Shown: positions 1-7,407, counted from the stretch's first letter. The stretch is DNA of 64,000 nt from Brucepastera parasyntrophica (GCF_022376835.1 NZ_CP084606.1:2536501-2600500), one strand, 5' to 3'. The notes: generated by a model from the letters alone, not told the origin. Made by a program: numbers and translations.

Positions 1-627
1 CTGCTTTTCTCATATCTTCTTCCCGCTGATCTGCTCCGGAAGCATGACTCCCTTGCTTCCGTATATTCCGCTGTTTCAATTACACTTTCCAACAGTCCGC
101 CTGAAGGTGTCTCTCCTGGTAACGCAAAGAATCCGGTGTATAAGACAGAACCCGCGCGGGATTTGCCGCTTGAGTCCTCCATGTCCTGGAATCTCTCCGC
201 TCAAAGCCCGGCGGAAGAACCTGGATTTGATTCTTCATATGATTTTTCCGGCGATTCCAGCGATATTCCGGAAAACCCATCCGGTCCCGGATTTCAGCAC
301 AATTCCGAATCCTCAACAGAGAACGGCATTTCCATTGGTGCCCATGACGCCGGAAAAAACGAGTTTTTCATGTGGCTTGACGCCGCCATACGTACCAGAC
401 TGAATTATCCTGAACGCGCCCGCCGCAGGAATATTGAAGGGACCGTTTTTCTCCTTGTTTCCGTCAGTCCGGGCGGAGAAACCTGCCGTGTCTCCGTGTC
501 GGAATCTTCCGGCTCCGCTCTTCTTGACGCCCACGCGATACAGCTGGTCGAATCCCTGTTTCCTTCGCCATTACGTCCGGGTAAAGAATACCGGGATGTC
601 ATAAAAATTACATATTTTCTCAAATAG
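1..627 (+). CDS. TonB-family protein, C-terminal part (5' end outside window)
   Basis: The reading frame is open from base 1, so the N-terminus lies upstream. The visible part begins with a Pro/Ser/Glu-rich low-complexity stretch, as expected for the periplasm-spanning linker of TonB proteins. It ends in a TonB C-terminal fold: a helix with LNYPERARRRNIEGTV, then VSVSPGG and a strand with the small-residue pattern SSGSALLDAHAIQLVE, closing with a terminal beta strand. TonB passes energy from an inner-membrane ExbBD motor to outer-membrane receptors. No exbBD or receptor is visible here. The C-terminal domain call is good; the transport substrate cannot be judged. Confidence 0.75.
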   Translation: MLFSYLLPADLLRKHDSLASVYSAVSITLSNSPPEGVSPGNAKNPVYKTEPARDLPLESSMSWNLSAQSPAEEPGFDSSYDFSGDSSDIPENPSGPGFQHNSESSTENGISIGAHDAGKNEFFMWLDAAIRTRLNYPERARRRNIEGTVFLLVSVSPGGETCRVSVSESSGSALLDAHAIQLVESLFPSPLRPGKEYRDVIKITYFLK

Positions 628-630
628 TTA

Positions 631-682
631 TTGACATATGATATTATACGATGTATAATATAACAAGAATTATGATATTATA
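631..682 (+). promoter_or_regulatory. Promoter and operator of the PadR operon
   Basis: TTGACA (631-636) and TATAAT (654-659) are separated by 17 bases, a perfect sigma-70 promoter. The arms TATTATAC (642-649) and GTATAATA (653-660) form an inverted repeat over the -10 box. The 12-base sequence TATGATATTATA occurs at 637-648 and again at 671-682. The repeats suggest autorepression by the PadR protein encoded next (inference). Confidence 0.75.
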
Positions 683-701
683 TGAGGGTAATTAAAGGGA
701 T

Positions 702-1028
702 ATGCTTTTTTCAATTAATTCGGGTTTGCTGGACGCCTGTGTTCTGGCAATTTTATCCCGCGGAGATGAATACGGTTACCGCCTTACCCAGGAGGTAAAG
801 AAGGTTATGCCCATTTCCGAATCAACCCTTTATCCGGTCCTCAAGCGGCTTCAGAAAAACGGCTGGCTTGTAACCTATGACCAGCCTTTTCAGGGCCGTA
901 ACCGCCGGTACTACAGGATTACAGATGAGGGAAGGCACCAGCATGTTCTTCATATGAATGAATGGAAAGACTATAAAACCAGGATCGAAATTATTTTTAA
1001 CGGAGAGTCTGATTATGACACGAAGTGA
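702..1028 (+). CDS. PadR-family transcriptional regulator
   Basis: A 108-residue winged-helix protein. The N-terminal half carries the PadR signature (LLDACVLAILSRGDEYGYRL, then SESTLYPVLKRLQKNGWL and RRYYRITDEG for the wing). PadR proteins usually repress membrane-stress or efflux genes in response to small hydrophobic ligands. Its 3' end overlaps the start of the DUF1700 gene by 14 bases, the classic PadR-DUF1700 pairing, so it very probably controls its own operon through the repeats at 637-682. The ATG start is preceded by a purine-rich stretch ending TTAAAGGG. Confidence 0.9.
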   Translation: MLFSINSGLLDACVLAILSRGDEYGYRLTQEVKKVMPISESTLYPVLKRLQKNGWLVTYDQPFQGRNRRYYRITDEGRHQHVLHMNEWKDYKTRIEIIFNGESDYDTK

Positions 1029-2502
1029 ATTTATGGATGAATTGAGGAACCGCCTTGAAAGGCTTCCTCCCGGAGAACTTGAGGAGGCGCTGGCGTATTA
1101 TGAAGAATACTTCGATGAAGCCGGGCCTGAGCATGAACAGGATGTTATCCGCGAGTTTGGCAGTCCCGCAGCCCTTGCTTCACGGATCCTTGCCGACCAC
1201 GCGGTAAAGGAGGCCAAGGCCGCGCCGTATAACCCCAAAAAAGGCTTTTCAGCGTTATGGATGGTGCTTCTCGCTCTGTTCGCAACCCCTGTCGCCTTTC
1301 CTGTTATTATAGCGCTTATTATAGTGGTAATCGCGGTACTTATTGTTATTGTGGTTGTCGGTGTTACCGCCATATCAATGGTGATAGGAGGGATCGCTTC
1401 CTTTCTGTATGGTATCTTCGGTCTGTTTACGGCGCCGACAACAGCGCTTATTCTTTTCGGCGCCGCTTTTTTCCTGTGGGGCTTGGGAAAAATTATTTTT
1501 GTAGTGGTCGGGGCTATCCTTTCTCTTCTGGAGCGGTTTGTGAACTGGGTCTTCAACAGAGAGAAGGGGGTAAATATGCAAGGTAAAAAATACGGAAGAA
1601 GGCTCCTGAGAGGATTTGCGCTGCTTTGTATAGGCAGTATATTAATGGCTATCGGTCTGAGTCTTGGCGGAGAAAGGCATCTTTTCGGGTTTTATAGAGA
1701 CCGGATATTTACCTCCCGGCCTGGTTCGGAAAAAGATGGCGGAATAATTTCCGAGGATGGTTTTTTTATGGAAAACGGTACATTACCCGAGAAACTCAAA
1801 TATATGAGTATTAAGGTATCGGTAGCCAGCGTAACAATCCGTACCGGCGCGGCACCCGGATATACATACTCCGGATTTGGAGATAACAATCTTGCTATTT
1901 CAGCCAGCGGAAATACGTTTAAAGTGACAGACACAAAGGCCTTTTTTCCTTTCAGGAAATACGGCAAGGAAAATCCTCCCACCCTGGAAATAATCCTTCC
2001 GGAAGGCGTAACTCTGGAAGGCTGCGATATTTCCATAGGAGCCGGGGTCGTATACATTTCAGACATACATGCAACTGAAATTTTCCTTCAGAGCGGGGCC
2101 GGTCTGATAGAAGGAAGCCGGCTTTCCGCTGACATTGCCAAAGTAAAAAGCGGGGCCGGCAGCATAAATCTCAGGGAAACCGATTTTGTTTATTCGGAAT
2201 TTGAATCAGGCGTCGGTGAAATACAGTTTCAGGGCAACCTTTCCAGGCAGTCCGAACTGAAAAGCGGAATAGGCGCTATTTCCCTGGAACTGCCCGGTTC
2301 GGAAACAGACTACCGGTTTGATTTCAGCAGGGGACTCGGCGAATTGAAAATAGGCGATCTGAATTTCAGCGGAAGCGGGAATGGAATAACGGGCAACAAA
2401 AATGCCGGCCGGATAATAAAACTCTCAAGCGCGCTCGGATCCATAAAGGTTTCTTTTTCGGGTATATTAAAAGAAACCATAAAAATGCTTCCGGTTGATT
2501 AG
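1015..2502 (+). CDS. DUF1700 / DUF4097-type membrane protein
   Basis: I start at ATG 1015 (MTRSEFMDEL), inside the end of the PadR gene and behind GGAGAG. Residues about 1-70 are a DUF1700 domain (LERLPPGELEEALAYYEEYF, FGSPAALASRIL). A block of long hydrophobic helices and one further membrane segment follow (residues about 80-220). The last 230 residues look like a DUF4097 right-handed beta-helix ('putative adhesin'), with repeating SGAG/SGVG/SGIG turns. Such proteins appear with PadR regulators in envelope-stress systems. Role here is inferred from the operon. The length is close to DUF1700-DUF4097 fusions. Confidence 0.8.
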   Translation: MTRSEFMDELRNRLERLPPGELEEALAYYEEYFDEAGPEHEQDVIREFGSPAALASRILADHAVKEAKAAPYNPKKGFSALWMVLLALFATPVAFPVIIALIIVVIAVLIVIVVVGVTAISMVIGGIASFLYGIFGLFTAPTTALILFGAAFFLWGLGKIIFVVVGAILSLLERFVNWVFNREKGVNMQGKKYGRRLLRGFALLCIGSILMAIGLSLGGERHLFGFYRDRIFTSRPGSEKDGGIISEDGFFMENGTLPEKLKYMSIKVSVASVTIRTGAAPGYTYSGFGDNNLAISASGNTFKVTDTKAFFPFRKYGKENPPTLEIILPEGVTLEGCDISIGAGVVYISDIHATEIFLQSGAGLIEGSRLSADIAKVKSGAGSINLRETDFVYSEFESGVGEIQFQGNLSRQSELKSGIGAISLELPGSETDYRFDFSRGLGELKIGDLNFSGSGNGITGNKNAGRIIKLSSALGSIKVSFSGILKETIKMLPVD

Positions 2503-2546
2503 AGCTTGAAAAAATCCCGGCGGAAGTATATAGTGGGTATACCTGT

Positions 2547-2620
2547 GATCCGTTAGCTCAGTTGGATAGAGCGGCTGCCTCCTAAGCAGCAGGTCGGACG
2601 TTCGAATCGTCTACGGGTCA
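2547..2620 (+). tRNA. tRNA-Arg(CCT), prophage integration target
   Basis: A complete cloverleaf: acceptor GATCCGT/ACGGGTC with one G-T pair, D arm with AGCTCAGTTGGATAGAGC, anticodon stem GCTGC/GCAGC with loop CTCCTAA (anticodon CCT at 2581-2583), T loop TTCGAAT, discriminator A. CCA is not encoded. The 3' 47 bases are repeated at 32464-32510, so this is the attachment site, kept intact at the left end. Confidence 0.95.
2574..2620 (+). repeat. attL core (47-bp direct repeat)
   Basis: Bases 2574-2620, from the anticodon stem to the 3' end of tRNA-Arg, are identical to 32464-32510. The flanking bases differ on both sides. This defines the crossover region of the integrase at 2729. Confidence 0.95.
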
Positions 2621-2687
2621 GAAATAAATCTATATTATATAAGGACTTAATTTTAACGGCATTCCTTCCGATAATAAAAATATTGCA

Positions 2688-2716
2688 ATCGTGCAAGAAT
2701 CGTGCAAGAATTATTT
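2688..2716 (+). repeat. Integrase arm-type repeat, left copy
   Basis: A 29-base block containing two tandem copies of TCGTGCAAGAA-like sequence. It is repeated with one mismatch at 32331-32359, just inside the other prophage end. Short direct repeats inside both ends of an element, near the integrase start, are typical integrase arm-binding or excisionase sites (inference). Confidence 0.65.
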
Positions 2717-2728
2717 AAAGGATTTTAT

Positions 2729-4003
2729 ATGCCACGTATTCCAAAGAAATTTGTTATCCAAAAACGAAAGGATTCTGATACATTTCTTCTAACTTTAACA
2801 GTTGCCTCCGGCATGCCCCGGAGTGTATGCAGTTTTTGGAAGCGGAAAAGTTTTATTCATTTTCCGGATGAACTGGCGATGTATCGGCGCCCTAAAAATA
2901 AAACAATTGCCGAACACGGGGCCGACGCATTGATAGACTTTCTCCGGAAAGAAACGGCCCCGGAAATATCTACTGATAAAATAACCGCTGATGAGTGGAT
3001 TAAAAAATTTCTGTCAGTTGAGACTAGCCCGCGTGCGGCCCGGCTTATAAGCGAGAATCGGCCCTATTCGCCGAAAACGATCCGGGGCTATAATTCTATT
3101 TATAAAAACCACCTGGCAGGGGATCCGTTTCTAAAAATAAAAATGGCTGATATTGAGCAGCCGGACGTTCTCGCCTTATTAAACCGCATAGCAAATCATG
3201 ATATATATGATTCCCGATGCCCTGATCGAAAGGAAAAAACAGCGGATCGCAAAACAGCCGGAACGCGGGCTTTTGAAACGGTGTTTAGCTTTGTCCGGAT
3301 GACATTCAACGAATACCAAACAATGGCGCCGCGCTGGGTAAATCCCTTCCTTTCAATCAAGAAACCAAAACCAGCGGAAGGCGCCGGCCGGGATCCGCTT
3401 ACTGAAAAAGAAATTGCCTTGCTTTTTATGCCTGGGATTTTAAAGACAACCCTTGAACGAGCTGTCTGCGCGGCCATGTTTTGGGCCGGTCTGCGGCGTG
3501 GGGAAATATGGGGGCTGAAGCCGGAAAACCTTGACTGGCAGACCCCGAAAATAAATATTGAATTTGCATGGAAAGATTACGACAGCAAGGATCGGATACT
3601 AGATGATCCGAAACACCATAAGAAAAGACAGGCGCCTTTTCCTGAAGTCTTACAACAGGCTATCCGGGATTTATGGGAAGAAAACGGAAAACACGAATTT
3701 GTTTTTACCAGGAAAGACGGAAGCCAACCTACCGGTAATTGGATTTCTGAAAATATGAAAATATGGCTGCAAGCTGCCGGGATAAAAACAGAGGGGCGGA
3801 ATATTTCTCCGCATTCGTCGCGGCATTCCCTGGCCTCACTTTTGGAAGAAAAGGGCGTGCCGCTTCGGTATATACAGGACCTTCTCGGACATTCTGATCT
3901 CAAAACGACAAAAGGGTATCTTCATACCGCGCAAGGATCAATAAATAATATAGCAAAGGAAATTAACGCAGTAACGGAGGACGTGAAAGAGTCCGCTAAT
4001 TAA
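2729..4003 (+). CDS. int: Phage tyrosine recombinase (integrase)
   Basis: Catalyses site-specific recombination between the tRNA-Arg gene and the phage attachment site. The catalytic domain shows the expected residues: Arg in AGLRRGEIWGL, H-x-x-R in HSSRHSLAS, His in LLGHSDLKTT and the nucleophile Tyr in TKGYLHT. The N-terminal half contains a SAM-like core-binding domain (TIRGYNSIYKNHL). I prefer ATG 2729, which has AAAGGA eight bases upstream; an in-frame GTG at 2702 lies inside the arm-type repeat and would add nine residues. The gene sits 108 bases from attL, the usual integrase position. Confidence 0.95.
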   Translation: MPRIPKKFVIQKRKDSDTFLLTLTVASGMPRSVCSFWKRKSFIHFPDELAMYRRPKNKTIAEHGADALIDFLRKETAPEISTDKITADEWIKKFLSVETSPRAARLISENRPYSPKTIRGYNSIYKNHLAGDPFLKIKMADIEQPDVLALLNRIANHDIYDSRCPDRKEKTADRKTAGTRAFETVFSFVRMTFNEYQTMAPRWVNPFLSIKKPKPAEGAGRDPLTEKEIALLFMPGILKTTLERAVCAAMFWAGLRRGEIWGLKPENLDWQTPKINIEFAWKDYDSKDRILDDPKHHKKRQAPFPEVLQQAIRDLWEENGKHEFVFTRKDGSQPTGNWISENMKIWLQAAGIKTEGRNISPHSSRHSLASLLEEKGVPLRYIQDLLGHSDLKTTKGYLHTAQGSINNIAKEINAVTEDVKESAN

Positions 4004-4386
4004 TATTGCGCCGTCCCCTTGTTCCCTTCATACGTCAAGGTAATTTTTTCGATATGTTCGTTAACGAATTTAAACATCCAAGCGTTACCGTAATAATCTA
4101 CGGTAAAAACCTGGTATTCCCTTCCGGCTTTTAAATCGAGAAGGCGAAATAAGCCTGTTTCCCCGGCGAGAATCTCGTGTATTCCTATTTGATCTAATTG
4201 TCTATCGTATATTGTTACAAAGGCCGAATCTTGTATATCAATAACATAAAAATCGACTAAGGCCGTTTCTATATTCTTGTTTTTTATTTCAACGTCAATT
4301 TCTGTTCTTGTTTCTGGTAATTCATATTCCGTTTCACAGGCAAAAAAGATAAAAGAGAAAAAGAGTAATAAGAAAAGTTTTTTCAT
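4000..4386 (-). CDS. Small prophage-encoded lipoprotein (lysogenic cargo)
   Basis: About 128 residues, read opposite to the integrase and convergent with it (4-base overlap). It starts MKKLFLLLFFSFIFFAC, a signal peptide ending in a lipobox cysteine, then acidic mature sequence with predicted beta strands (TRTEIDVEIKNKN, AFVTIYDRQLDQIG, YQVFTVDYYG). An AAGGA precedes ATG 4386. It lies between int and the repressor, where phages keep genes expressed in the lysogen. Such lipoproteins are often cargo or superinfection-exclusion factors, but no family was recognised. Confidence 0.7.
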   Translation of the reverse strand: MKKLFLLLFFSFIFFACETEYELPETRTEIDVEIKNKNIETALVDFYVIDIQDSAFVTIYDRQLDQIGIHEILAGETGLFRLLDLKAGREYQVFTVDYYGNAWMFKFVNEHIEKITLTYEGNKGTAQY

Positions 4387-4506
4387 TGCATATATCCTTA
4401 CATAAAGATACATACAGTGTAACTTCAGGAAGGGAATTTATCAATGTTTTTTTGCGCAAAGACGCGGCAGCCCTCAACAACAGAATACATTTTTAATTCA
4501 AATATT
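4387..4506. other. Short gap between cargo lipoprotein and repressor genes
   Basis: Holds the lipoprotein ribosome site and presumably its promoter. No strong promoter or hairpin was seen by eye. Confidence 0.4.
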
Positions 4507-4896
4507 TTATCCTGCCGTTGAACTTGATATATCGCCTTGTTCTTGAGGTTGAGCGGGGTATCGTTTAGCTGCGCCTTCCGTCGCAATATCTATTATAACT
4601 TTTCCCTCTTCAGGGAGACTATCATATATTCTGGCAATCTTTTCCGCGCGAACAGAAAAGATTTTTTTTGCTTTTTTTTCATCTCCATAAACAAAATAGT
4701 CAAGAGAAATATCAAGGAATTTGCATATTCTTGAAATAGATTCTAAAGACGGTTTTGACTTTCTGGAACCGGCCCAGCCTGACACTGCTTGCTGTGAAAC
4801 ATCTATTTCGGAAAGGGATCTCCTGGATAAGCCTCTTGCTAAAAGAATACTATCTAATCTTTCGACCATCGCGTCGATGTCTATATAACTTTCCAT
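4507..4896 (-). CDS. CI-like phage repressor (XRE-family HTH)
   Basis: The N-terminal 65 residues form an XRE helix-turn-helix (MVERLDSILLARGLSRRSLS, then DVSQQAVSGWAGSRKSKPS and SISRICKFLDISLDYFVYG). A short C-terminal part (VRAEKIARIYDSLPEEGKVI) resembles the dimerising tail of small phage repressors. There is no LexA-type autoprotease domain, so induction would not be by RecA-stimulated self-cleavage. I start at MESYID (4896); an upstream in-frame start at 4953 would lie within the operator. It diverges from the early operon, with palindromes between the two. Confidence 0.85.
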   Translation of the reverse strand: MESYIDIDAMVERLDSILLARGLSRRSLSEIDVSQQAVSGWAGSRKSKPSLESISRICKFLDISLDYFVYGDEKKAKKIFSVRAEKIARIYDSLPEEGKVIIDIATEGAAKRYPAQPQEQGDISSSTAG

Positions 4897-4931
4897 AAAA
4901 ATAATATCGGCAAAAAAAAAGAATTTAACAA

Positions 4932-4994
4932 TTGCGTATTGACAAATACGCAAAAGAGTAGTATCTTGAGTATATTAATACGCAAGTGCGTATT
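4932..4994 (+). promoter_or_regulatory. Early promoter with two repressor operators
   Basis: Operator 1 is TTGCGTATT-gaca-AATACGCAA (4932-4953, perfect 9-bp arms). Operator 2 is AATACGCA-ag-TGCGTATT (4977-4994, perfect 8-bp arms). A -35 TTGACA (4939-4944) lies across the spacer of operator 1, and TATCTT (4962-4967) follows after 17 bases. Repressor bound to operator 1 would directly block RNA polymerase. Forward copies of AATACGCA at 4945 and 4977 are 32 bases apart, about three helical turns. Confidence 0.85.
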
Positions 4995-5090
4995 TTACCC
5001 GAGTCCGCGGGATAAAAAAAGCGTCAGCTTTTGGATGTTTGCCGGTGCGGACTCACCGGCGGGCCGCCATTTAAGGCTGTCGCTTTTTTT
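4995..5090 (+). promoter_or_regulatory. Structured early leader RNA, possible attenuator
   Basis: Three hairpins compete. H1 pairs GAGTCCGC (5001-5008) with GCGGACTC (5047-5054). H2 pairs GCCGGTG (5041-5047) with CACCGGC (5054-5060), so it shares bases with H1. H3 pairs AAAAAAAGCGTCAGC (5014-5028) with GCTGTCGCTTTTTTT (5076-5090, one mismatch) and is followed by more T, like an intrinsic terminator. H1 crosses H3 and excludes H2. This is the logic of a terminator/antiterminator switch ahead of the first early gene (inference from sequence only). Confidence 0.6.
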
Positions 5091-5107
5091 ATTTTTTGGG
5101 GGAACAC

Positions 5108-5479
5108 ATGGAAACTATTTTTGATGAATACAGAGCAGCAAAAGCAAGTTACAACGCAGCAGAAAAAGAAGTAGTCAGGGCAGAAAAAAAATACGTAGAT
5201 ACTTTAGGGCTGGGCTATGACGCTAGCGAAATTGCAGACATCGAAGATGATTCCTTGTTCTCAAAAGCAAATTCCGACTTTATCGCAAAAAATGAGACGC
5301 TTATACATAACCGCGAAGCGGCATGGAATGATTTCTTAGAAACTGAAAACCGCCTGATTGAATACGGATTATCTATTATCCCGGAAAATCTCGCCGAGGA
5401 ACTCCGACACAATTTGAAAAATGCGGCAGCAAGGGGCCGGATGGTTGAAACTATTCTGAAGTTTGAAAAGGCCGCTTGA
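5108..5479 (+). CDS. Early phage protein, helical, function unknown
   Basis: First gene of the early operon, about 123 residues from ATG 5108 with GGGGGA four bases upstream. The sequence is highly charged and helical (AAKASYNAAEKEVVRAEKKY, ETLIHNREAAWNDFLETENR), suggesting a coiled coil. There are no membrane segments or metal-binding cysteines. Its expression would depend on the leader RNA immediately before it. A strong terminator follows at 5486. I do not recognise a family. Confidence 0.65.
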   Translation: METIFDEYRAAKASYNAAEKEVVRAEKKYVDTLGLGYDASEIADIEDDSLFSKANSDFIAKNETLIHNREAAWNDFLETENRLIEYGLSIIPENLAEELRHNLKNAAARGRMVETILKFEKAA

Positions 5480-5485
5480 TTACTT

Positions 5486-5513
5486 GGCTGGGTCGCCAGC
5501 CTTGTATTTTTTG
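5486..5513 (+). terminator. Intrinsic terminator after first early gene
   Basis: GGCTGG-gtcg-CCAGCC (5486-5501), then TTGTATTTTTT. It could make downstream early genes depend on antitermination. Confidence 0.75.
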
Positions 5514-5535
5514 ATTTTGGTATCCGAGGGAGCGC

Positions 5536-5766
5536 ATGAAAGAACAAGAAAAAAGCCATAAACCAAAAGGAAAACTGCTTACGCCGCCGAAAGCTGCCGA
5601 AAAGATCGGCGTTTCTGACGAAACAATTCGTCAGTGGGTAAAGGAAGGCGTCTGTCCATTTCCTCATTATCTCATTGGGGGATGGGCGCGTTTTGATCCT
5701 TCGGACATAGACGAATATCTTGATCGTGTATATATCCCGGCGGGAAAATCCGCTGTAGGCATATAG
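5536..5766 (+). CDS. Excisionase/MerR-like HTH DNA-binding protein
   Basis: A 76-residue protein with a winged-helix DNA-binding core of the HTH_17/excisionase type: LLTPPKAAEKIGVSDETIRQ, then GGWARFDPSDIDEYLDRVY. Proteins of this kind act as excisionases (bending DNA at attachment sites) or as Cro-like early regulators. Position early in the lytic operon fits either. It has GAGGGAGCGC upstream of ATG 5536. Confidence 0.75.
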   Translation: MKEQEKSHKPKGKLLTPPKAAEKIGVSDETIRQWVKEGVCPFPHYLIGGWARFDPSDIDEYLDRVYIPAGKSAVGI

Positions 5767-5772
5767 TAACTT

Positions 5773-5861
5773 GGCAGGATGGCGGAAATGGTAGACGCAC
5801 AGCGTACCCGGGAGCTGAAAGGCTGCTCGCTGTATTGAAGGTTCAAATCCTTCTCCTGCTA
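5773..5861 (+). tRNA. tRNA-like gene, Leu-type body with abnormal anticodon region
   Basis: Three canonical parts are present. The acceptor stem is GGCAGGA (5773-5779) with TCCTGCT (5854-5860) and discriminator A. The D arm GCGGAAATGGTAGACGC is strongly tRNA-Leu-like. The T arm is GAAGG-TTCAAAT-CCTTC (5837-5853). Length (89 nt) fits a class II tRNA. The centre does not fold normally: CAGC (5800-5803) can pair with GCTG (5814-5817) but leaves ten unpaired bases instead of a standard loop, while CAGCG (5800-5804) pairs with CGCTG (5828-5832) around 23 bases. No anticodon can be assigned. It may be a phage tRNA with unusual decoding, a tRNA mimic, or a decaying tRNA. Confidence 0.6.
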
Positions 5862-5878
5862 TAACCCTTTTTAGGAAT

Positions 5879-5936
5879 GAGCCGCGGCGTTCGGCTCTAA
5901 TCCCCAAAGGCCACGGGGGAAACGCCAATTTTAATT
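5879..5936 (+). other. Possible RNA pseudoknot in early operon
   Basis: Hairpin GAGCCG (5879-5884)/CGGCTC (5892-5897). Its loop contains GGCGTT (5886-5891), which is complementary to AACGCC (5931-5936). It lies between the tRNA-like gene and the next ribosome site (5940s). Significance is inferred only. Confidence 0.4.
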
Positions 5937-5950
5937 ATTACGGGGGAATC

Positions 5951-6292
5951 ATGAAACAGATTACTTTATCAGATTTTCAGAAAGGAGCGATACCGGAACT
6001 TTTTGAAAATGAATTGCAAAAGGTCCTTGAGAACATCGCGGATATAAACACCAAGCCAAAAGCGACCCGCAAAATCAAAATTGAATTATCTATAACACCG
6101 GACAAAACAAGGAAAACAGCGGAAACAAAACTTTCCGTAACGTCAACACTTGCGCCCGGTGTCCCGTCGGAGTCCTTTCTATTTTTTGATACGGACGCAG
6201 AGGGAAAAACGTGCGCCCTTGAAGATGATCCGGGGCCTGAATTACCGGGTATATCCGAAGAACAACCGCTTCGGTTAGCAAAATCAAATTAA
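5951..6292 (+). CDS. Hypothetical early phage protein
   Basis: A 113-residue protein after GGGGGAATC. The middle (RKIKIELSITPDKTRKTAET, SVTSTLAPG) is predicted beta-rich and basic, and the tail is acidic (TCALEDDPGPELPGISEEQP). It is followed after nine bases by the 6302 gene, so the two are co-transcribed. No known domain recognised. Confidence 0.6.
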   Translation: MKQITLSDFQKGAIPELFENELQKVLENIADINTKPKATRKIKIELSITPDKTRKTAETKLSVTSTLAPGVPSESFLFFDTDAEGKTCALEDDPGPELPGISEEQPLRLAKSN

Positions 6293-6301
6293 GGAGTAAA
6301 C

Positions 6302-7042
6302 ATGGAAGCAGGAAAAGAAACGATTGAAAAAATCGAAGACCTTGTAAAACAGGCCTACACGGTAACTGTCGGAGAAAAAGTATATTCCGCCCAGAACCTG
6401 TATCCGGTAATGAACACACCGACTGCAGATACGTTGCGTTGCCATACGTTACGCGGAATCGTTGATTATCTGGAACGGAACCCCGACAACCTTGAACTCG
6501 AAAAGTATTTTATCAACGTGCTTGATGTTGATAGGGTTTCCTTAGACTCCGTACTTTTCGGAGAAAACAGAGTCCGGGAACGTATTTATGAAAGCCGCCT
6601 TGATCCGAACCTTGAAGAATTTCCCTTCGGACGGTTCATGAGCCAGGAAGAATTCATTATCAAGTTTCTCGCGGGTTTCCAGCAGCAGGAAGGAGACGAC
6701 TTTGCATACATTGTGCAAATGGCGTCAAAGCTCACCGGCGGGACATCGCTCGAAGGGTCTGACGACGGCATATCACAGACGGTAACGGTAAAGCGCGGAT
6801 CCTCCGGGGCGTTGAAGGGAGAAGAAAGCACAAAGCCTTTTGTGAACCTTGCCCCGTATCGTACCTTTCGGGAAATCAAACAGGTACAGGGCCGCTACCT
6901 CTTGCGTATCCGGCAGGACGAAAACGACATCCCGAAAATTGCACTGTTTGAAGCTGACGGCGGGGCCTGGAGAAATGACGCAACGTTCCGTATAGCGGAA
7001 TACTTCAGGATAAATACGGACGAGATGCTTGTTATTTCATAA
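6302..7042 (+). CDS. Conserved early phage protein (DUF2303-like)
   Basis: A 246-residue soluble protein. The central and C-terminal segments (NLAPYRTFREIKQVQGRYLL, then IALFEADGGAWRNDATF) resemble a widespread phage early protein family of the DUF2303/YfdQ type, often encoded near recombination or SSB genes. The exact role in that family is not established. It has AAGGAG upstream. The resemblance is from memory of the motif, so the family name is tentative. Confidence 0.55.
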   Translation: MEAGKETIEKIEDLVKQAYTVTVGEKVYSAQNLYPVMNTPTADTLRCHTLRGIVDYLERNPDNLELEKYFINVLDVDRVSLDSVLFGENRVRERIYESRLDPNLEEFPFGRFMSQEEFIIKFLAGFQQQEGDDFAYIVQMASKLTGGTSLEGSDDGISQTVTVKRGSSGALKGEESTKPFVNLAPYRTFREIKQVQGRYLLRIRQDENDIPKIALFEADGGAWRNDATFRIAEYFRINTDEMLVIS

Positions 7043-7144
7043 CGCTATTCTGCACACTCCCCCCGCGGAATAGATTATGCCGCCGTTGGCGGTAATAAAT
7101 CAGCCTTTCCCGGCAAACAATAGGGACCAGATACTATTTTTCCT

Positions 7145-7172
7145 TTTCCGGGGCAAGTGTTTGCCCCGGAAA
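7145..7172 (+). terminator. Strong hairpin, possible terminator
   Basis: TTTCCGGGGCAA (7145-7156)-gtgt-TTGCCCCGGAAA (7161-7172), a 12-bp perfect stem with a four-base loop, then TCTTATTGT. It ends the 5951-7042 gene pair. The T-tract is weak, so it may instead be an mRNA processing or stability hairpin. Confidence 0.55.
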
Positions 7173-7194
7173 TCTTATTGTAAAGAGGAAATGA

Positions 7195-7407
7195 ATGACG
7201 CCGCAAAGAATATCAATAGAACGGCTCGCGCTCGCGTTCCGGCTTGTACAAAACAAGGACCCGAAAATAAGGAAGCGTATCTTGTTTGCTGAAATATCAA
7301 CGATAGTTTTTTATAACACCTTATCAGAAACAATAAAGAGAAATCCACACTTACAACTTTTTGAAGAAAAGCCCTACGTAAAACATAAAAGGAATAAACG
7401 GAAATGA
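7195..7407 (+). CDS. Small basic hypothetical phage protein
   Basis: A 70-residue, lysine/arginine-rich protein (ERLALAFRLVQNKDPKIRKR, YVKHKRNKRK) preceded by AGAGGAAATGA. Its stop overlaps the next start by four bases, indicating translational coupling with the 7404 gene. A nucleic-acid role is plausible from charge, but no family is recognised. Confidence 0.55.
   Translation: MTPQRISIERLALAFRLVQNKDPKIRKRILFAEISTIVFYNTLSETIKRNPHLQLFEEKPYVKHKRNKRK

Noticed and set aside
2702..2728. GTG 2702 as integrase start
   Set aside because: It lies in the arm-type repeat and ATG 2729 has a better ribosome site.
5215..5928. Long minus-strand frame across early genes
   Set aside because: It runs antisense through two early genes and the tRNA-like gene, with no ribosome site or domain.
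7077..7292. Frame covering the 7145 hairpin
   Set aside because: It crosses a strong hairpin and overlaps the better-supported 7195 gene.
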